From Chelydra serpentina (taxonomy: Eukaryota > Chordata > Testudines > Chelydridae): a DNA stretch of 64,000 nt. The notes beneath the pieces are model-generated. The model did no database searches. It was not told where the DNA came from and saw only the letters and a list, made by a program, of their open reading frames with translations. Below, piece by piece: positions 39,032-48,875 of the stretch. The position numbers and the translations under genes are program-made. Location: NCBI GenBank assembly GCA_037349315.1, contig JBAIAC010000026.1, positions 1,612,001 to 1,676,000 on the forward strand, read 5' to 3'. Position 1 is the first letter of the stretch. Each line of letters starts with the position of its first letter.

Positions 39032-40291
39032 ATGGAGCACGATCAGATCACCGCAACTGTTATGGCCGTTATAAACACCACGCGCATTGTGCAGGAGTAT
39101 ATGGAGACCGAGAACCGGGAACTGCTAGAGCAACAGGAGGCGAGGAGGGGACAGCATCAGCCTGAGGACAGTGATGAGGACATGGACACAGACCTCTCTC
39201 AAAAAAGGCCCCCCCGCAAGGTGGACATCATGGTGGTAATGGGGCTCGTTGATACAGTGGAACGCCGATTCTGGGCCCGGGAAACAAGCACAGACTGGTG
39301 GGACCACATAGTGCTGCAGGTCTGGGATGAATCCCAGTGGCTGCGAAACTTTCGCATGCGTAAGAGCACTTTCATGGAACTTTGTGAGTTGCTTTCCCCT
39401 GCCCTGAAGCGCCAGAACACCAAGATGAGAGCAGCCCTCACAGTAGAGAAGCGACTGGCGATAGCCCTGTGGAAGCTTGCAACGCCAGACAGCTACCGGT
39501 CAGTCGCGAATCAATTCGGAGTGGGAAAATCTACAGTGGGGGCTGTTGTCATGCAAGTAGCCAGGGCGATCACCAAGCTGCTTGTACCAAGGGTTGTGAG
39601 TCTGGGAAATGTGCAGCTCATACTGGATGGCTTTGCAGCAATGGGGTTCCCGAACTGTGGAGGGGCGATAGACGAAACCCATATCCCTATCTTGGCACCG
39701 GACCACCAAGCCAGCGAGTACATAAACCGAAAGGGTTACTTTTCAATAGTGCTGCAAGCACTGGTGGATCACAAGGGGCGTTTCACCAACATCAACGTGG
39801 GATGGCTGGGAAAGGTACATGACGCTCGCATCTTCAGGAACTCGGGTCTGTTTCAGCTGCTGCACCAAGGGACTTTCTTCCCAGACCAGAAAATAACCGT
39901 TGGGGATGTTGAGATGCCCATAGTTATCCTTGGGGACCCAGCCTACCCCTTAATGCCATGGCTCATGAAGCCATACACAGGTAGCCTGGACAGTAGTCAG
40001 GACCTTTTCAACTATAGGCTGAGCAAGTGCAGAATGGTGGTGGAGTGTGCATTTGGCCGTTTAAAAGCGCGATGGCGAAGTTTATTAACTAGGTTAGATC
40101 TCAGCGAAAACAATATTCCCATTATTATTACTGCTTGCTGTGCGCTCCACAATATCTGTGAGAGTAAGGGGGAGACGTTTATGGCGGGGTGGGAGGTTGA
40201 GGCAAATCGCCTGGCCACTGGTTATGCGCAGCCAGACACCAGGCTATTACAAGAGTACAGCAGGGTGCGTTGCGCATCAGGGAAGCTTTGA
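39032..40291 (+). CDS. Harbinger transposase (HARBI1-like), C-terminus frameshifted
   Basis: 419 residues from the ATG that has its counterpart in copy 2; the frame is open further upstream to 38876. N-terminus: an acidic stretch EDSDEDMDTD at 45-54; helix-turn-helix region about 137-180 (SYRSVANQFGVGKSTVG); DDE nuclease with Asp214 (GAIDETHIPI), Asp264 (GKVHDARIF) and Glu338 (VVECAFGRLK), all present. It cuts and joins DNA at TIRs with TAA-like targets. Compared with copy 2 the last ~15 residues (from LLQEYS) are out of frame because of a one-base loss near 40243; the normal tail would continue to about 40326. AATAAA is at 40433-40438. The core is intact, so activity is conceivable. Confidence 0.9.
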   Translation: MEHDQITATVMAVINTTRIVQEYMETENRELLEQQEARRGQHQPEDSDEDMDTDLSQKRPPRKVDIMVVMGLVDTVERRFWARETSTDWWDHIVLQVWDESQWLRNFRMRKSTFMELCELLSPALKRQNTKMRAALTVEKRLAIALWKLATPDSYRSVANQFGVGKSTVGAVVMQVARAITKLLVPRVVSLGNVQLILDGFAAMGFPNCGGAIDETHIPILAPDHQASEYINRKGYFSIVLQALVDHKGRFTNINVGWLGKVHDARIFRNSGLFQLLHQGTFFPDQKITVGDVEMPIVILGDPAYPLMPWLMKPYTGSLDSSQDLFNYRLSKCRMVVECAFGRLKARWRSLLTRLDLSENNIPIIITACCALHNICESKGETFMAGWEVEANRLATGYAQPDTRLLQEYSRVRCASGKL

Positions 40292-40432
40292 AAACCAGTT
40301 TCATGAATGGCCAGGATGCTGTGTGAAAGTTCTGTTTTCCCCACTAATGAAAAGCCCCGCCCCTTCATTCACTGTACTTCCCTTTACCCAAACCGCCCTG
40401 CCCTCCCCCCCTCGATCACCGCTTGCAGAGGA

Positions 40433-40472
40433 AATAAAGTAATTGTTGCTTAAAAATCATGCATTCTTTATT
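40433..40472. terminator. Convergent polyadenylation signals of transposase and Myb-like gene
   Basis: AATAAA on the + strand (40433-40438) and, 29 bp further, AATAAA on the - strand (40467-40472 read in reverse). The transcripts converge here. The same arrangement occurs in copy 2 at 47263-47268 and 47297-47302. Confidence 0.7.
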
Positions 40473-40603
40473 AATTCGTTAAACACAGAGGGGGGACTAT
40501 GGTGGTAACTGACACTGTCTCCCGGGATAGGTGGTGGAGGAAGGGAAGCACCAGGATGGGTGGTGGAGGAGGGGATGAGGGAAGGACAAGGACACACAGC
40601 ACT

Positions 40604-42615
40604 TTAAAACTTATTGAATGCCAGCCCTTTCTTGCTTGGACTGTTCTCTTGGCTTGAGTGGCTGGGAGCACGGAGGCCACCCAAACGCGTTCTTGGGCAT
40701 CTCGGGGATGAGGTTATGGGACTCGGGAAGGAGGGCTGTTGGTTACACAGGGGCTGTAGCGGCGGTCTGGGCTCAGGCGGCATTTCCTGAACCCTACGCC
40801 TGTCCTCAGCCATAAGCCGGAGGATTTCCGTTTGATCCTCCAGTAGCCTCAGAATTGCATCCTGCCTTCTCTCTGCACGCTGACGCCACCTACTCTCTTC
40901 ATCCCGCCGCTGTCTCTCTTCAGCCCGCCAGTCATTGTCCTCAGCACGCCACTTGTCCGCGCGCTCAAATTCTGCCTTCCTGGACTCAGACAGTGTCTGC
41001 CTCCACGCATTCTGCTGGGCAGCCTCAGAGTGGGAGGATTCCATGAGTTCTGAGAACATATCGTCTCGACTCCTTTTCTTTTTACTTCTAATCTTCGCTA
41101 GCCTCTGGGATGGTGATGAAAGGGGTGGCGTTGAAACATTTGCAGCTGTGGGAGGAAGCAAACGGGAGACAGCTCTCAAAGACACATTCTGTTTGAACAA
41201 TGCTCAAAACATTACATATCACATGTGCATTTGGTCCAAGGTTGCACTGTGTCTCTTATATTGAGGGTCTGCCGGTTTGCTGTGAGAGATCACACAAGCA
41301 GGTCCGGCGGGCAACAGAATTCGGCTTGCAGACAGCCATGGTAAGACACTCTATAGGCTTCTTTAAGCTTCACAACAGGCGGGAATGTTTTCAAACAGCA
41401 ACACCCTCATTTCCCATAACAAACATCCCGTGGGATGGCAATTTAAAACAAACAGGTTAGCAATTGAAAAGTTAGGGGGGGCGGCGGTTTTCGGGTTAAC
41501 ATGCAGCGAGAAACTAATCACCCCCCCCACACAGACACCCATGCAAGATGTTCGCTGTGCCCCCTCCCCCAACCGCGTGGGTCACAGCGGGGAAGATTTC
41601 CGTTCAGCCACAGGCAAACAGCCCAGCAGGGACGGAGCCCCTCTGAATGCCCCCGCACTAAAATTCCCCTATTTCAACCAGGTTACCATGAATGATATCA
41701 CTCTTCTGAGGATAACACACACAGATAAAGAAAGGATGTTGCTTGAATGCCAGCAAAAGCCGGGACCGTACGCCGCCATGCTTTGCAAAGCACTGATTCC
41801 AGACTACGTGCTGCTTGCCTGGCGTGGCAGAGTGTGTTACCACGGAGCACAGGATAAGGCTGCCCCCCCCAGAAACCTGTTGCACAGGCTTTGGGAGCAC
41901 ATCCAGGAGATCTTTCTGGAGATGTCCCCGGAGGATTTCTGCTCCATCCCCGAACATGTTAACAGACTTTTCGAGTAGCTGTGGCTGTACTGTCCACGAA
42001 TTAATCATTAAACACGCTTGCTTATAAAACATGTATTAATTAAACAGAGGTACACTCACCAGAGGTCCCTTCTCCTGCATCGAGCACGCCTTGGGAGGGT
42101 TCGAACTGTACTTGCTCCAGGGTGAGAAAGAGTTCCTGGCTGTCGGGGAAAAGGGCTTCTCCGCTTCCTTGCTGGGTCTGTGTGCTATTTTCAGCATCAT
42201 TATCATCATCAGGCTCCTCTGTGGGTTCTGATGATCCACATATGGAGTCAAACCACATGGGAGGGTCTGTGCTGGCTGCACCTCCTAGAATGGCATGCAG
42301 CTCATCATAGAAGCGGCATGTCTGGGGCTGTGACCCAGAGCGGCTGTTTGCATCTCTGGTTTTTTGGTAGGCTTGCCTGAGCTCCTTAATTTTCACGCGG
42401 CACTGTTGCGCGTCCCTGTTGTAGCCTCTGTCCTGCATACCCTTGGAGACTTTGGCATATGTCTTGGCGTTTCTTCTTTTGGACCCTAGCTCTGCTAGCA
42501 CGGTTTCGTCTCCCCAAACAGCGATCAGATCGAGTACCTCACGCTCGGTCCATGCTGGAGCTCGTCTTCGGTTCTGGGACTCCATCTGGGTCACCTCTGC
42601 TGATGAGATCTGCAC
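40604..42615 (-). CDS. Harbinger Myb/SANT-like DNA-binding protein, two exons
   Basis: Exon 1 is 42615-42060, ending GGGACCTCTG before the donor GTGAGTGT; exon 2 is 41145-40604 after CTTCCTCCCACAG. The split codon (G|CT, Ala) keeps frame; total 365 residues. Residues 15-100 form a Myb/SANT-like domain: RRAPAWTEREVLDLIAVWGD, LGSKRRNAKTYAKVSKGM, QCRVKIKELRQAYQKTRD. An acidic middle (EEPDDDNDAE) follows. Exon 2 supplies a basic patch (SKKKRSRDD), a long charged coiled-coil stretch (EERQRRDEESRWRQRAERRQ) and a Pro-rich end. In PIF/Harbinger elements this partner brings the transposase to the nucleus and TIRs. The frame is intact. The intron of about 0.9 kb holds an opposite-strand gene. Confidence 0.88.
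41688..41978 (+). CDS. Conserved 96-residue third ORF of Harbinger copy 1, function unknown
   Basis: An intact frame of 96 codons plus stop, on the + strand inside the intron of the opposite-strand Myb-like gene. Copy 2 has the same frame at 48585-48875, same length, 68 of 96 residues identical by my count, most changes conservative (D/E, K/R, L/M, I/L). Features: MLLECQQKPG, an Ala/Cys/Leu-rich helix (YAAMLCKALIPDYVLLAW), basic middle, then LLHRLWEHIQEIF and EDFCSIPEHVNRLF. A CAG preceded by TATTTCAAC lies six bases before the ATG in both copies, so it may be the 3' exon of a spliced transcript. ATTAAA at 42007-42012 follows. A faint likeness to BEN domains is noted but unproven. Confidence 0.7.
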   Translation: MNDITLLRITHTDKERMLLECQQKPGPYAAMLCKALIPDYVLLAWRGRVCYHGAQDKAAPPRNLLHRLWEHIQEIFLEMSPEDFCSIPEHVNRLFE

Positions 42616-42968
42616 TCACCTGCAGCTCACCACGCTGGCCAAACAGGAAATGAAATTCAAAAGTTCGCAGGGCTTTTCCTGTCTACCTGGGAGGAGCATT
42701 CGAGCTCAGACCGCTGTCCAGAGCGGTCAGCTGTTGCACCGTGGGATAGATTTAGGAGGCCGATACTGTCGAATTGCGTCCTCACTAAGCCTACATCGAT
42801 TCGGCAATATCGCTTTAAGCGCTAATTCTCTCGTTGGGGGTGGAGTGGCGAGATCGATTTTAAGAGCCCTAGAAGTCGATGGTAAGGGCTTCGTCGTGTG
42901 GACGGGTGCACGGATCAATCGAAATAACGCTAATAAATTCGACCTAAACTCGTAGTGTAGACCAGGGC

Positions 42969-43909
42969 TGTGTGTGGGTGAGTGAGAGAGACACAGGGAG
43001 AATTTCAGCTTGAACCGTCAGCCTTTAGTGCGCACAGAAATGCAGCCGCTCCCTGGCTGCTCAGCTGGAGACTCCACTTACCTTCTCCCCCCTCAGACAG
43101 GGGAACCGCCCTCCATTTCCTATCGCTGTCTTGACCCAGCAGCACCACTTCCCTGGCTCCCTCCTTCTCTCCTGCTGCCCCAGCCCCTCTCTCGGCTCTA
43201 GGGCCATGTGGACGTGAAGAAGGGGCTAAGAGGCAGGCATGGGGGGTGGGTATCAGAGGCTTGGGGAGCTAAGAAATGCTCGATGAGACACACCTCCCTT
43301 TGAAGGTGCGCAGGCCTGGAAGCGCTACCCCTGGAAATGCCCGAGAAGTGGGGGAGCTACCGGCCCCTGGACCGTGGCCCCACCCGCGCTCTGCCCTGAG
43401 GCCCCATTCCCAATCTGTCTCTTCCCCTCAGGCCTCCCCTGAGGAGGGGGCAGAGAGGAGCGACTGACAGGTGTGAGGGGCGTTGGGGGAAGGGGGAAGA
43501 GGCGCGAGCGGCAGGTGGGGGACCTCGGGGGTGGGAGTGGGGGGCTTGGGGGAAGGACAGTGATGTGGGAGTGTAGAGCGGAGGTAGTTTGGAGGAGGGG
43601 AGCATTCGGGGGGTCTGGGGAGGGGTGGAGTGAGTGGTGGGGGTTGGGATCAGGGTGGAGGGCAGCGAGAGAAAGCTCAGGGGAGGAGGCGGAGCAGGGT
43701 GGGAAGAGGCCAAGCGGGGCCTTGGGGTGGAGCAGGAGGTGGGGCCATAGTGCAGGCGCCAGTGGCCCCCCACACTTCTAGCCTGCCCCTGGCTTCTGGG
43801 AGGGGACTCCCCTTACCCTCCACTGACCTCTGGCTGGGGAAGTTGCCATCCAATCCCTGAATCACCCATCACTGTCCTTTGCCTCCTCCTCAGCCTCCCT
43901 CCTGCTGCC
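42969..43909 (+). repeat. R1 repeat, middle piece, between Harbinger 1 and gypsy copy C
   Basis: Resumes R1 with GTGCGCACAGAAATGC, CTCCCTGGCTGCTCAG, ACCCAGCAGCACCACTTCC (compare 2877-3030), then a G-rich part 43440-43740 absent from the copy in the SDR intron, and CTTCTGGGAGGGGACTCCCC (compare 3244-3262). It stops where the gypsy LTR starts. Confidence 0.6.
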
Positions 43910-45858
43910 TGTGGTGTTACTGAGGCCTTAAGAAAAATGAATAGACTCTCCAGTGGATGGGAGCTGATGGTGGGAGGAGGCGGTTGGTTTTCGGTTAGAC
44001 TGATAGATTGACTGGAGTTAAGATGCTCCGTCTATGTGTTAACTCTGTATCTAATACAGGCTGTTGGTAAGTTTCTAGCCATGAATTACTGTTAGGACTA
44101 GTGGTTTATTTGACTATCAAACAAAACCTGGTACCAGGAGTGAAGGATGTGATAAAAAGAACTGGAAGAAGTTTTTAAAAATCAGGTGAAAGTTACTCAG
44201 AAGCAATAGACAAGTTTGAATGAAATAAGATGGATCAATGAAGAGTTCCCACATTTCGAAAAATGTCAAGCAATGCTGCAGAAAATTGGAAAAGGTTCAA
44301 ACAAGAACTGGATTTATTTTTGAGTGTATCTGGATCTACTCATAAGGAAGATGAAGAAAAGATTGCTTCTTTTTGAATATTGCAGGTACTGAAGCAGTTT
44401 CATTACATAATTCATTTGCGCTTAATGTTAGAGAATGTGCTGACTATGAGTTTGTCTTCAATATATTAAGGAGTACTGCTTACCAAAGAGAAATGGAACA
44501 TTTGAAAGATTTCAGTGTCACTCAAGAAATGAAATGGAGGAAGAGACTTTTGAATCATTTTGAACAGATGTAAGGATAAGAAGTCGGACGTGTAATTTCC
44601 AGAATCATTACCTTGGGGTATGGTTAATTTTGTAGGAAAATACATTACACTGCATTGCCCAAAAATAAGGGCTTTACTTCGTACAACTGATCAGTGAGAT
44701 AGGACTGTCCACATCAAGAAGAGTTTAAGCAGCTGAAGCCATTAATAGGAACAGCTCCAGTATTTAAAACTATCTGACAGTAACAGATTTACAAAATCGT
44801 CTTCAGATGCATCCAAACAAGGCCTAGGAGCAGTTCTGTTACTCAAGTGTGGTGATCAGTGGAAGCCAGTTGCTTATGGATCTAGACTTCTGTCAAAAAT
44901 GGAAAGTCCATATGGTCAAATAGAAAAAGAGGCTTTAGCATTGGTTTTTGATTTCAAAAAGGTCACATATTTATATATGGTAGATCTGTACTGGCAGAAA
45001 CAGATCACAAACCATTCCTTAATACTTCAAAAAGGAACATGACAGCCATACTGCCTCCATTACAAAGATTATTTTTTCAATTGTACTTATATGATTTAAT
45101 ATCAGCCAGGCAAAGCATTAACTGTTGCTGATTATCTTTCTTAAGGTCATGATGTCTCGAATGTAATTGGACAAGGGGATGATGTGGAGCCTGTAGATGT
45201 ACTTAAAACATTGTTTCCTACATCAGAAAGAGTATGGGAAGAAATTGTACAAGCAACGAGACAGGATGAGAATTCACAAAGGTATAAACAATTTTCTGCA
45301 GCTATTGAACAAAGGATAGAATTTTTAAAAATTATACCAAAGCCATATAATCAGTTTATTCAAGACATCAATAATTGAAGAAATTGTATTTAAAGGTAAT
45401 AGCTCAGTAATTCCTTTAGGATTAAGAGCAGAGATGTTGAAATGCATTCATAAGGGAATTTAGGCACAGATAAATGTGAACGTAGAGTAAGGGTATGTCT
45501 ACACTAGTCCGATTTTACCAAAACCGATTTTTGGGAACTGATATTATGAAGTCGAACGTGTGTGTCCATACTACGTTCATTAAATCAGCGGTGTGAGTCC
45601 ACAGTACTGGGGCAGCGTCGACATTCCAAGCGGTGCCCTGTGGGTACTTATCCCACAGTTCCCGCAGTCCCTGCTGCCAATTTGAATTCTGGGTTGAGCT
45701 CCCAATGCCTGATGGGGCAAGAAATTTGTAGTGGGTGGTTATGGGTACATGTCGTCATTCAACCCTCATTCCCCCCTCCCTCCGTGAAAGCAATGGCAGA
45801 CAATCATTTCACGCCCTTTTCCCTGGATTGACAGCGCGGACACCAGAGCGCAGCGAGC

Positions 45859-47141
45859 ATGGAGCCCGGTGAGATCATCGCAGCAGTTATGGCCATTGTC
45901 AACACCTCACGCATTATCGTGCACTTTATGCAGAACCTGAACTTGAGAAAGCAGACGAGGAGGCTATGGCAGCGCGGTGACGACAGTGATGAGGACATGG
46001 ACACAGACCTCTCTCAAAGAACGGGACCCCGCAAAATGGACATCCTGGTGGCAATGGGGCAGGCTCATGCTGTGGAATGCTGATTCTGGGCCCGGGAAAT
46101 GAGCACAGACTGGTGGGACCGCATAGTGCTGCAGGTCTGGGATGAATCCCAGTGGCTGCGAAACTTTCGCATGCATAAGGGCACTTTCCTGGAACTTTGT
46201 GACTTGCTGTTCCCTGCCCTGAAGCGCCAGGACACCAGGATGCGAGCAGCCCTGACAGTTGAGAAGCGAGTGGCCATAGCCCTCTGGAAGCTTGCAATGC
46301 CTGACAGCTACCGGTCAGTCACGAATCAATTTGGAGTGGGCAAATCTACTGTGGGGGCTGCTGTGATGCAAATAGCCAATGCAATCGTTGAGCTGCTGCT
46401 GTCAAAGGTAGTGACCCTGGGAAATGTGCAGGTGATAGTAGATGGCTTCACTGCGATGGGATTCCCTAACTGTGGTGGGGCTATAGATGGAACGCATATC
46501 CCTATCTTGTTACGGGACCACCAGGGCAGCCAGTACATTAACCGCAAGGGCTACTTTTCAATGGTGCTGCAAGCACTGGTGGATCACAAGGGACGTTTCA
46601 CCAACATCAACGTCGGATGGCCGGGAAAGGTTCATGACGCTCGTGTGTTCAGGAACTCTGGTCTGTTTAGACGGCTGCAGGAAGGTATTTACTTCCCAGA
46701 CCAGAAAATAACTGTTGGGGATGTGGAAATGCCTATAGTGATCCTTGGGAACCAGCCTACCCACTAATGCCCTGGCTCATGAAGCCATACACAGGCGCCC
46801 TGGACAGTAGTAAGGAGCTGTTCAACTACAGGCTGAGCAAGTGCAGAATGGTGGTGGAGTGTGCATTTGGACGTTTGAAGGGTAGTTGGCGCAGCTTACT
46901 GACTCGCTCAGACCTCAGCGAAACCAATATACCCATTGTTATTGCTGCTTGCTGTGTGCTCCACAATCTCTGTGAGAGTAAGGGGGAGACGTTTATGGCG
47001 GGGTGGGAGGTTGAGGCAAATCGCCTGGCTGCAGCTTACATGCAGCCAGACACCAGGGCGATTAGAATAGCGCAGCAGGATGTGCTGCGCATGAGGGAAG
47101 CTTTGAAAACTAGCTTCCTGTCTGGCCAGGGTAACGAGTGA
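45859..47141 (+). pseudogene. Harbinger copy 2 transposase, broken by stop and frameshift
   Basis: Counterpart of 39032-40291. It begins MEPGEIIAAVMAIVNTSRI, has the acidic SDEDMDTDLSQ stretch, then TGA at 46081-46083 (an Arg codon in copy 1) and a one-base deletion near 46750 that ends the frame at TAA 46765. The C-terminal part is open at 46767-47141 (MPWLMKPYTGALDSS to GQGNE). The DDE residues sit in GAIDGTHIPI, KVHDARVF and VVECAFGRLK. It keeps the C-terminal tail that copy 1 lost. AATAAA at 47263-47268. Confidence 0.9.
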
Positions 47142-48239
47142 CTCTTATGTTTGTTTCTCCTTGATGAGGACCTGCCCCCTTTGTTTACTCTGTTTATATT
47201 GCCTATCCTCTCTAATTACCAACCCCCTTCCCCCCCTTCGAGCACACCTTGCTTTGAAAGGAAATAAAGGCACCATTGTTTAACAAACAACTATTTTTTA
47301 TTCAAGATTTATTAAGAAAGGGAGAGAACTGGGATGGTGGCCAGGGTGGGGTGCAGGCAGAGGGGGGTGGAGTGGTTGTTCACACGGAACCTCCCCCCCC
47401 CCAAGTTTTTGGGACTCTGGGTGAGGGGGCTATGGGACTTGGGGAGGGGTGAGGGTGGTTACAGATGGGCTGCAGAGGTGGTCTGTCATCCTGCTTCCGT
47501 TTCTGCAGAACATCCACCAGACGCCGGAGCATGTCGGTTTGCTCCCGCAGTAGCCCAAGCATCTTCTCAGTCACCCTCTGGTCTTCCTGCCGCCACCTCT
47601 CATCTCGAGCATCCCTCCTGTCCTCACGGGTGTCCCTCCTGTCCTCCCATTCACTGCCCGCTTGCTTGTATTGGGAAATTGTCCCTCCACACATTCTGCT
47701 GAGCTACTTCAGTGCGGGAGCACAGCATGAGCTCAGAGAACATCTCATCGCGCGTGCGTTTTTTTCTCCGCCTTATCTGCGATAGCCTTTGAGAGGGAGA
47801 TGCTGGAGGAAGCCTAGGAACAGTTGCAGCTGTGGAATGAAAAAAAGGAAGTGAATTTTTTAAAAAGATACATTTTACAGAACAATGCATATACTCTTTC
47901 GCGGTGAATAGCACCATTCACAGTACCTAGCACGTGCTTTCAGTACAAGGTCGCATTTTGCATCTTTATTTTGAGTGCCTGGGGCTTTGGTGTACAGATC
48001 ACACAAGCAGGGTCGGGCAACGGAATTCAGCTAGCAGGCGGCCATGGTAAGCCATAGACTTTCGGCTTCTGAAATCTTAATTAACAGCAGTGCCCTCCTT
48101 TCCCGTTTAAAGCAAAGCTCCTTGAGTTGGCCAGTTAGTGCTGCGCTTTGCGGGTTAACGTGCAGCGGCAGAAACCAAAGTAACTCCAGCCATCCCATTC
48201 TCTGGGATGATCGCTTTAGCCTTCACCCCACCGCATGGC

Positions 48240-48480
48240 TGGTATCAGGGAAGATCCCTGCGAGCCGAACGCAAACTGCTCAGCATGAACAGTCCCCCTC
48301 CCCACCCCCACCGCGTGGCTGATATCAGGGAAGATCCCTGCTAGCCAACTGCAAACCGCTCAGCATGAACTCCCCTCTCCACCCCGACCGCGTGGCTGGT
48401 ATCAGGGAAGATCCCTCCTAGCCGACCTCAAACCGCTCAGCATGAAGGGTCCCCCTCCCCACTCCCACCGCGTGGCTGGA
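48240..48480 (+). repeat. Tandem repeat in the Myb intron of Harbinger copy 2
   Basis: Three to four diverged units of about 70-75 bp, each with CCGCGTGGCTGGTATCAGGG-type text followed by AAGATCCCT and AAC(G/T)CTCAGCATGAA. Copy 1 has only one comparable segment (41574-41610), so the array expanded after the copies separated. Confidence 0.75.
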
Positions 48481-48584
48481 AACTGCGGGGAGGATTTCTT
48501 TTCAGGCACAGGCAAACATCCCAGTAAAAATGGCCACCTCTGAATGTTCCCGTAATTAAATTCCCGTATTTCAAACAGGTAACC

Positions 48585-48875
48585 ATGAATAATATCACTC
48601 TGATGAGGATAACACAGACAGAGAAAGAACAGATGTTGCTTGAATGCCAGCAAACACCGGGGTCGTATGCTGCCAGGCTTTGTCGTGCAATGATACCAGA
48701 GTACTTGCTACTGGCCTGGCGTGATAAAGTTTCCTACCATGGAGGACGCAATAAGGCTGCTCTCCCCAGAAACCTTCTGCAAAGGCTTTTAGAGTACCTC
48801 CAGGAGAGCTTCATGGAGATGTCCCTGGAAGATTTCTGCTCCATCCCCAGACATGTTAACAGACTTTTCCAGTAG
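48585..48875 (+). CDS. Conserved 96-residue third ORF of Harbinger copy 2
   Basis: Intact and of the same length as the frame at 41688-41978, with MNNITLMRITQTEKEQMLLE at its start and EDFCSIPRHVNRLFQ at its end. Upstream TATTTCAAACAG six bases before the ATG and downstream ATTAAA (48916-48921) are conserved too. It stays open although both other genes of this copy are broken. Function unknown; see copy 1. Confidence 0.7.
   Translation: MNNITLMRITQTEKEQMLLECQQTPGSYAARLCRAMIPEYLLLAWRDKVSYHGGRNKAALPRNLLQRLLEYLQESFMEMSLEDFCSIPRHVNRLFQ

Larger units (their letters stand above)
37912..42968 (+). mobile_element. Harbinger DNA transposon copy 1, about 5.06 kb
   Basis: Left end TCTACGTCTACACTACAG and right end CTCGTAGTGTAGACCAGGGC are inverted repeats, and the sub-terminal segments ATTAGGTCGAA and TTCGACCTAA also pair. 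Contents: two SINE-like heads (38.4-38.8 kb), transposase (+), Myb/SANT-like gene (-, two exons) and a third frame (+) in its intron. R1 sequence flanks both sides. The 3-bp target duplication is not clear. PIF/Harbinger elements need both the transposase and the Myb-like protein to move. Confidence 0.9.

Noticed and set aside
43440..43760. G-rich block with open + frames, possible CpG-type promoter
   Set aside because: Lies inside the R1 repeat between two transposons; composition explains the open frames and no gene follows.
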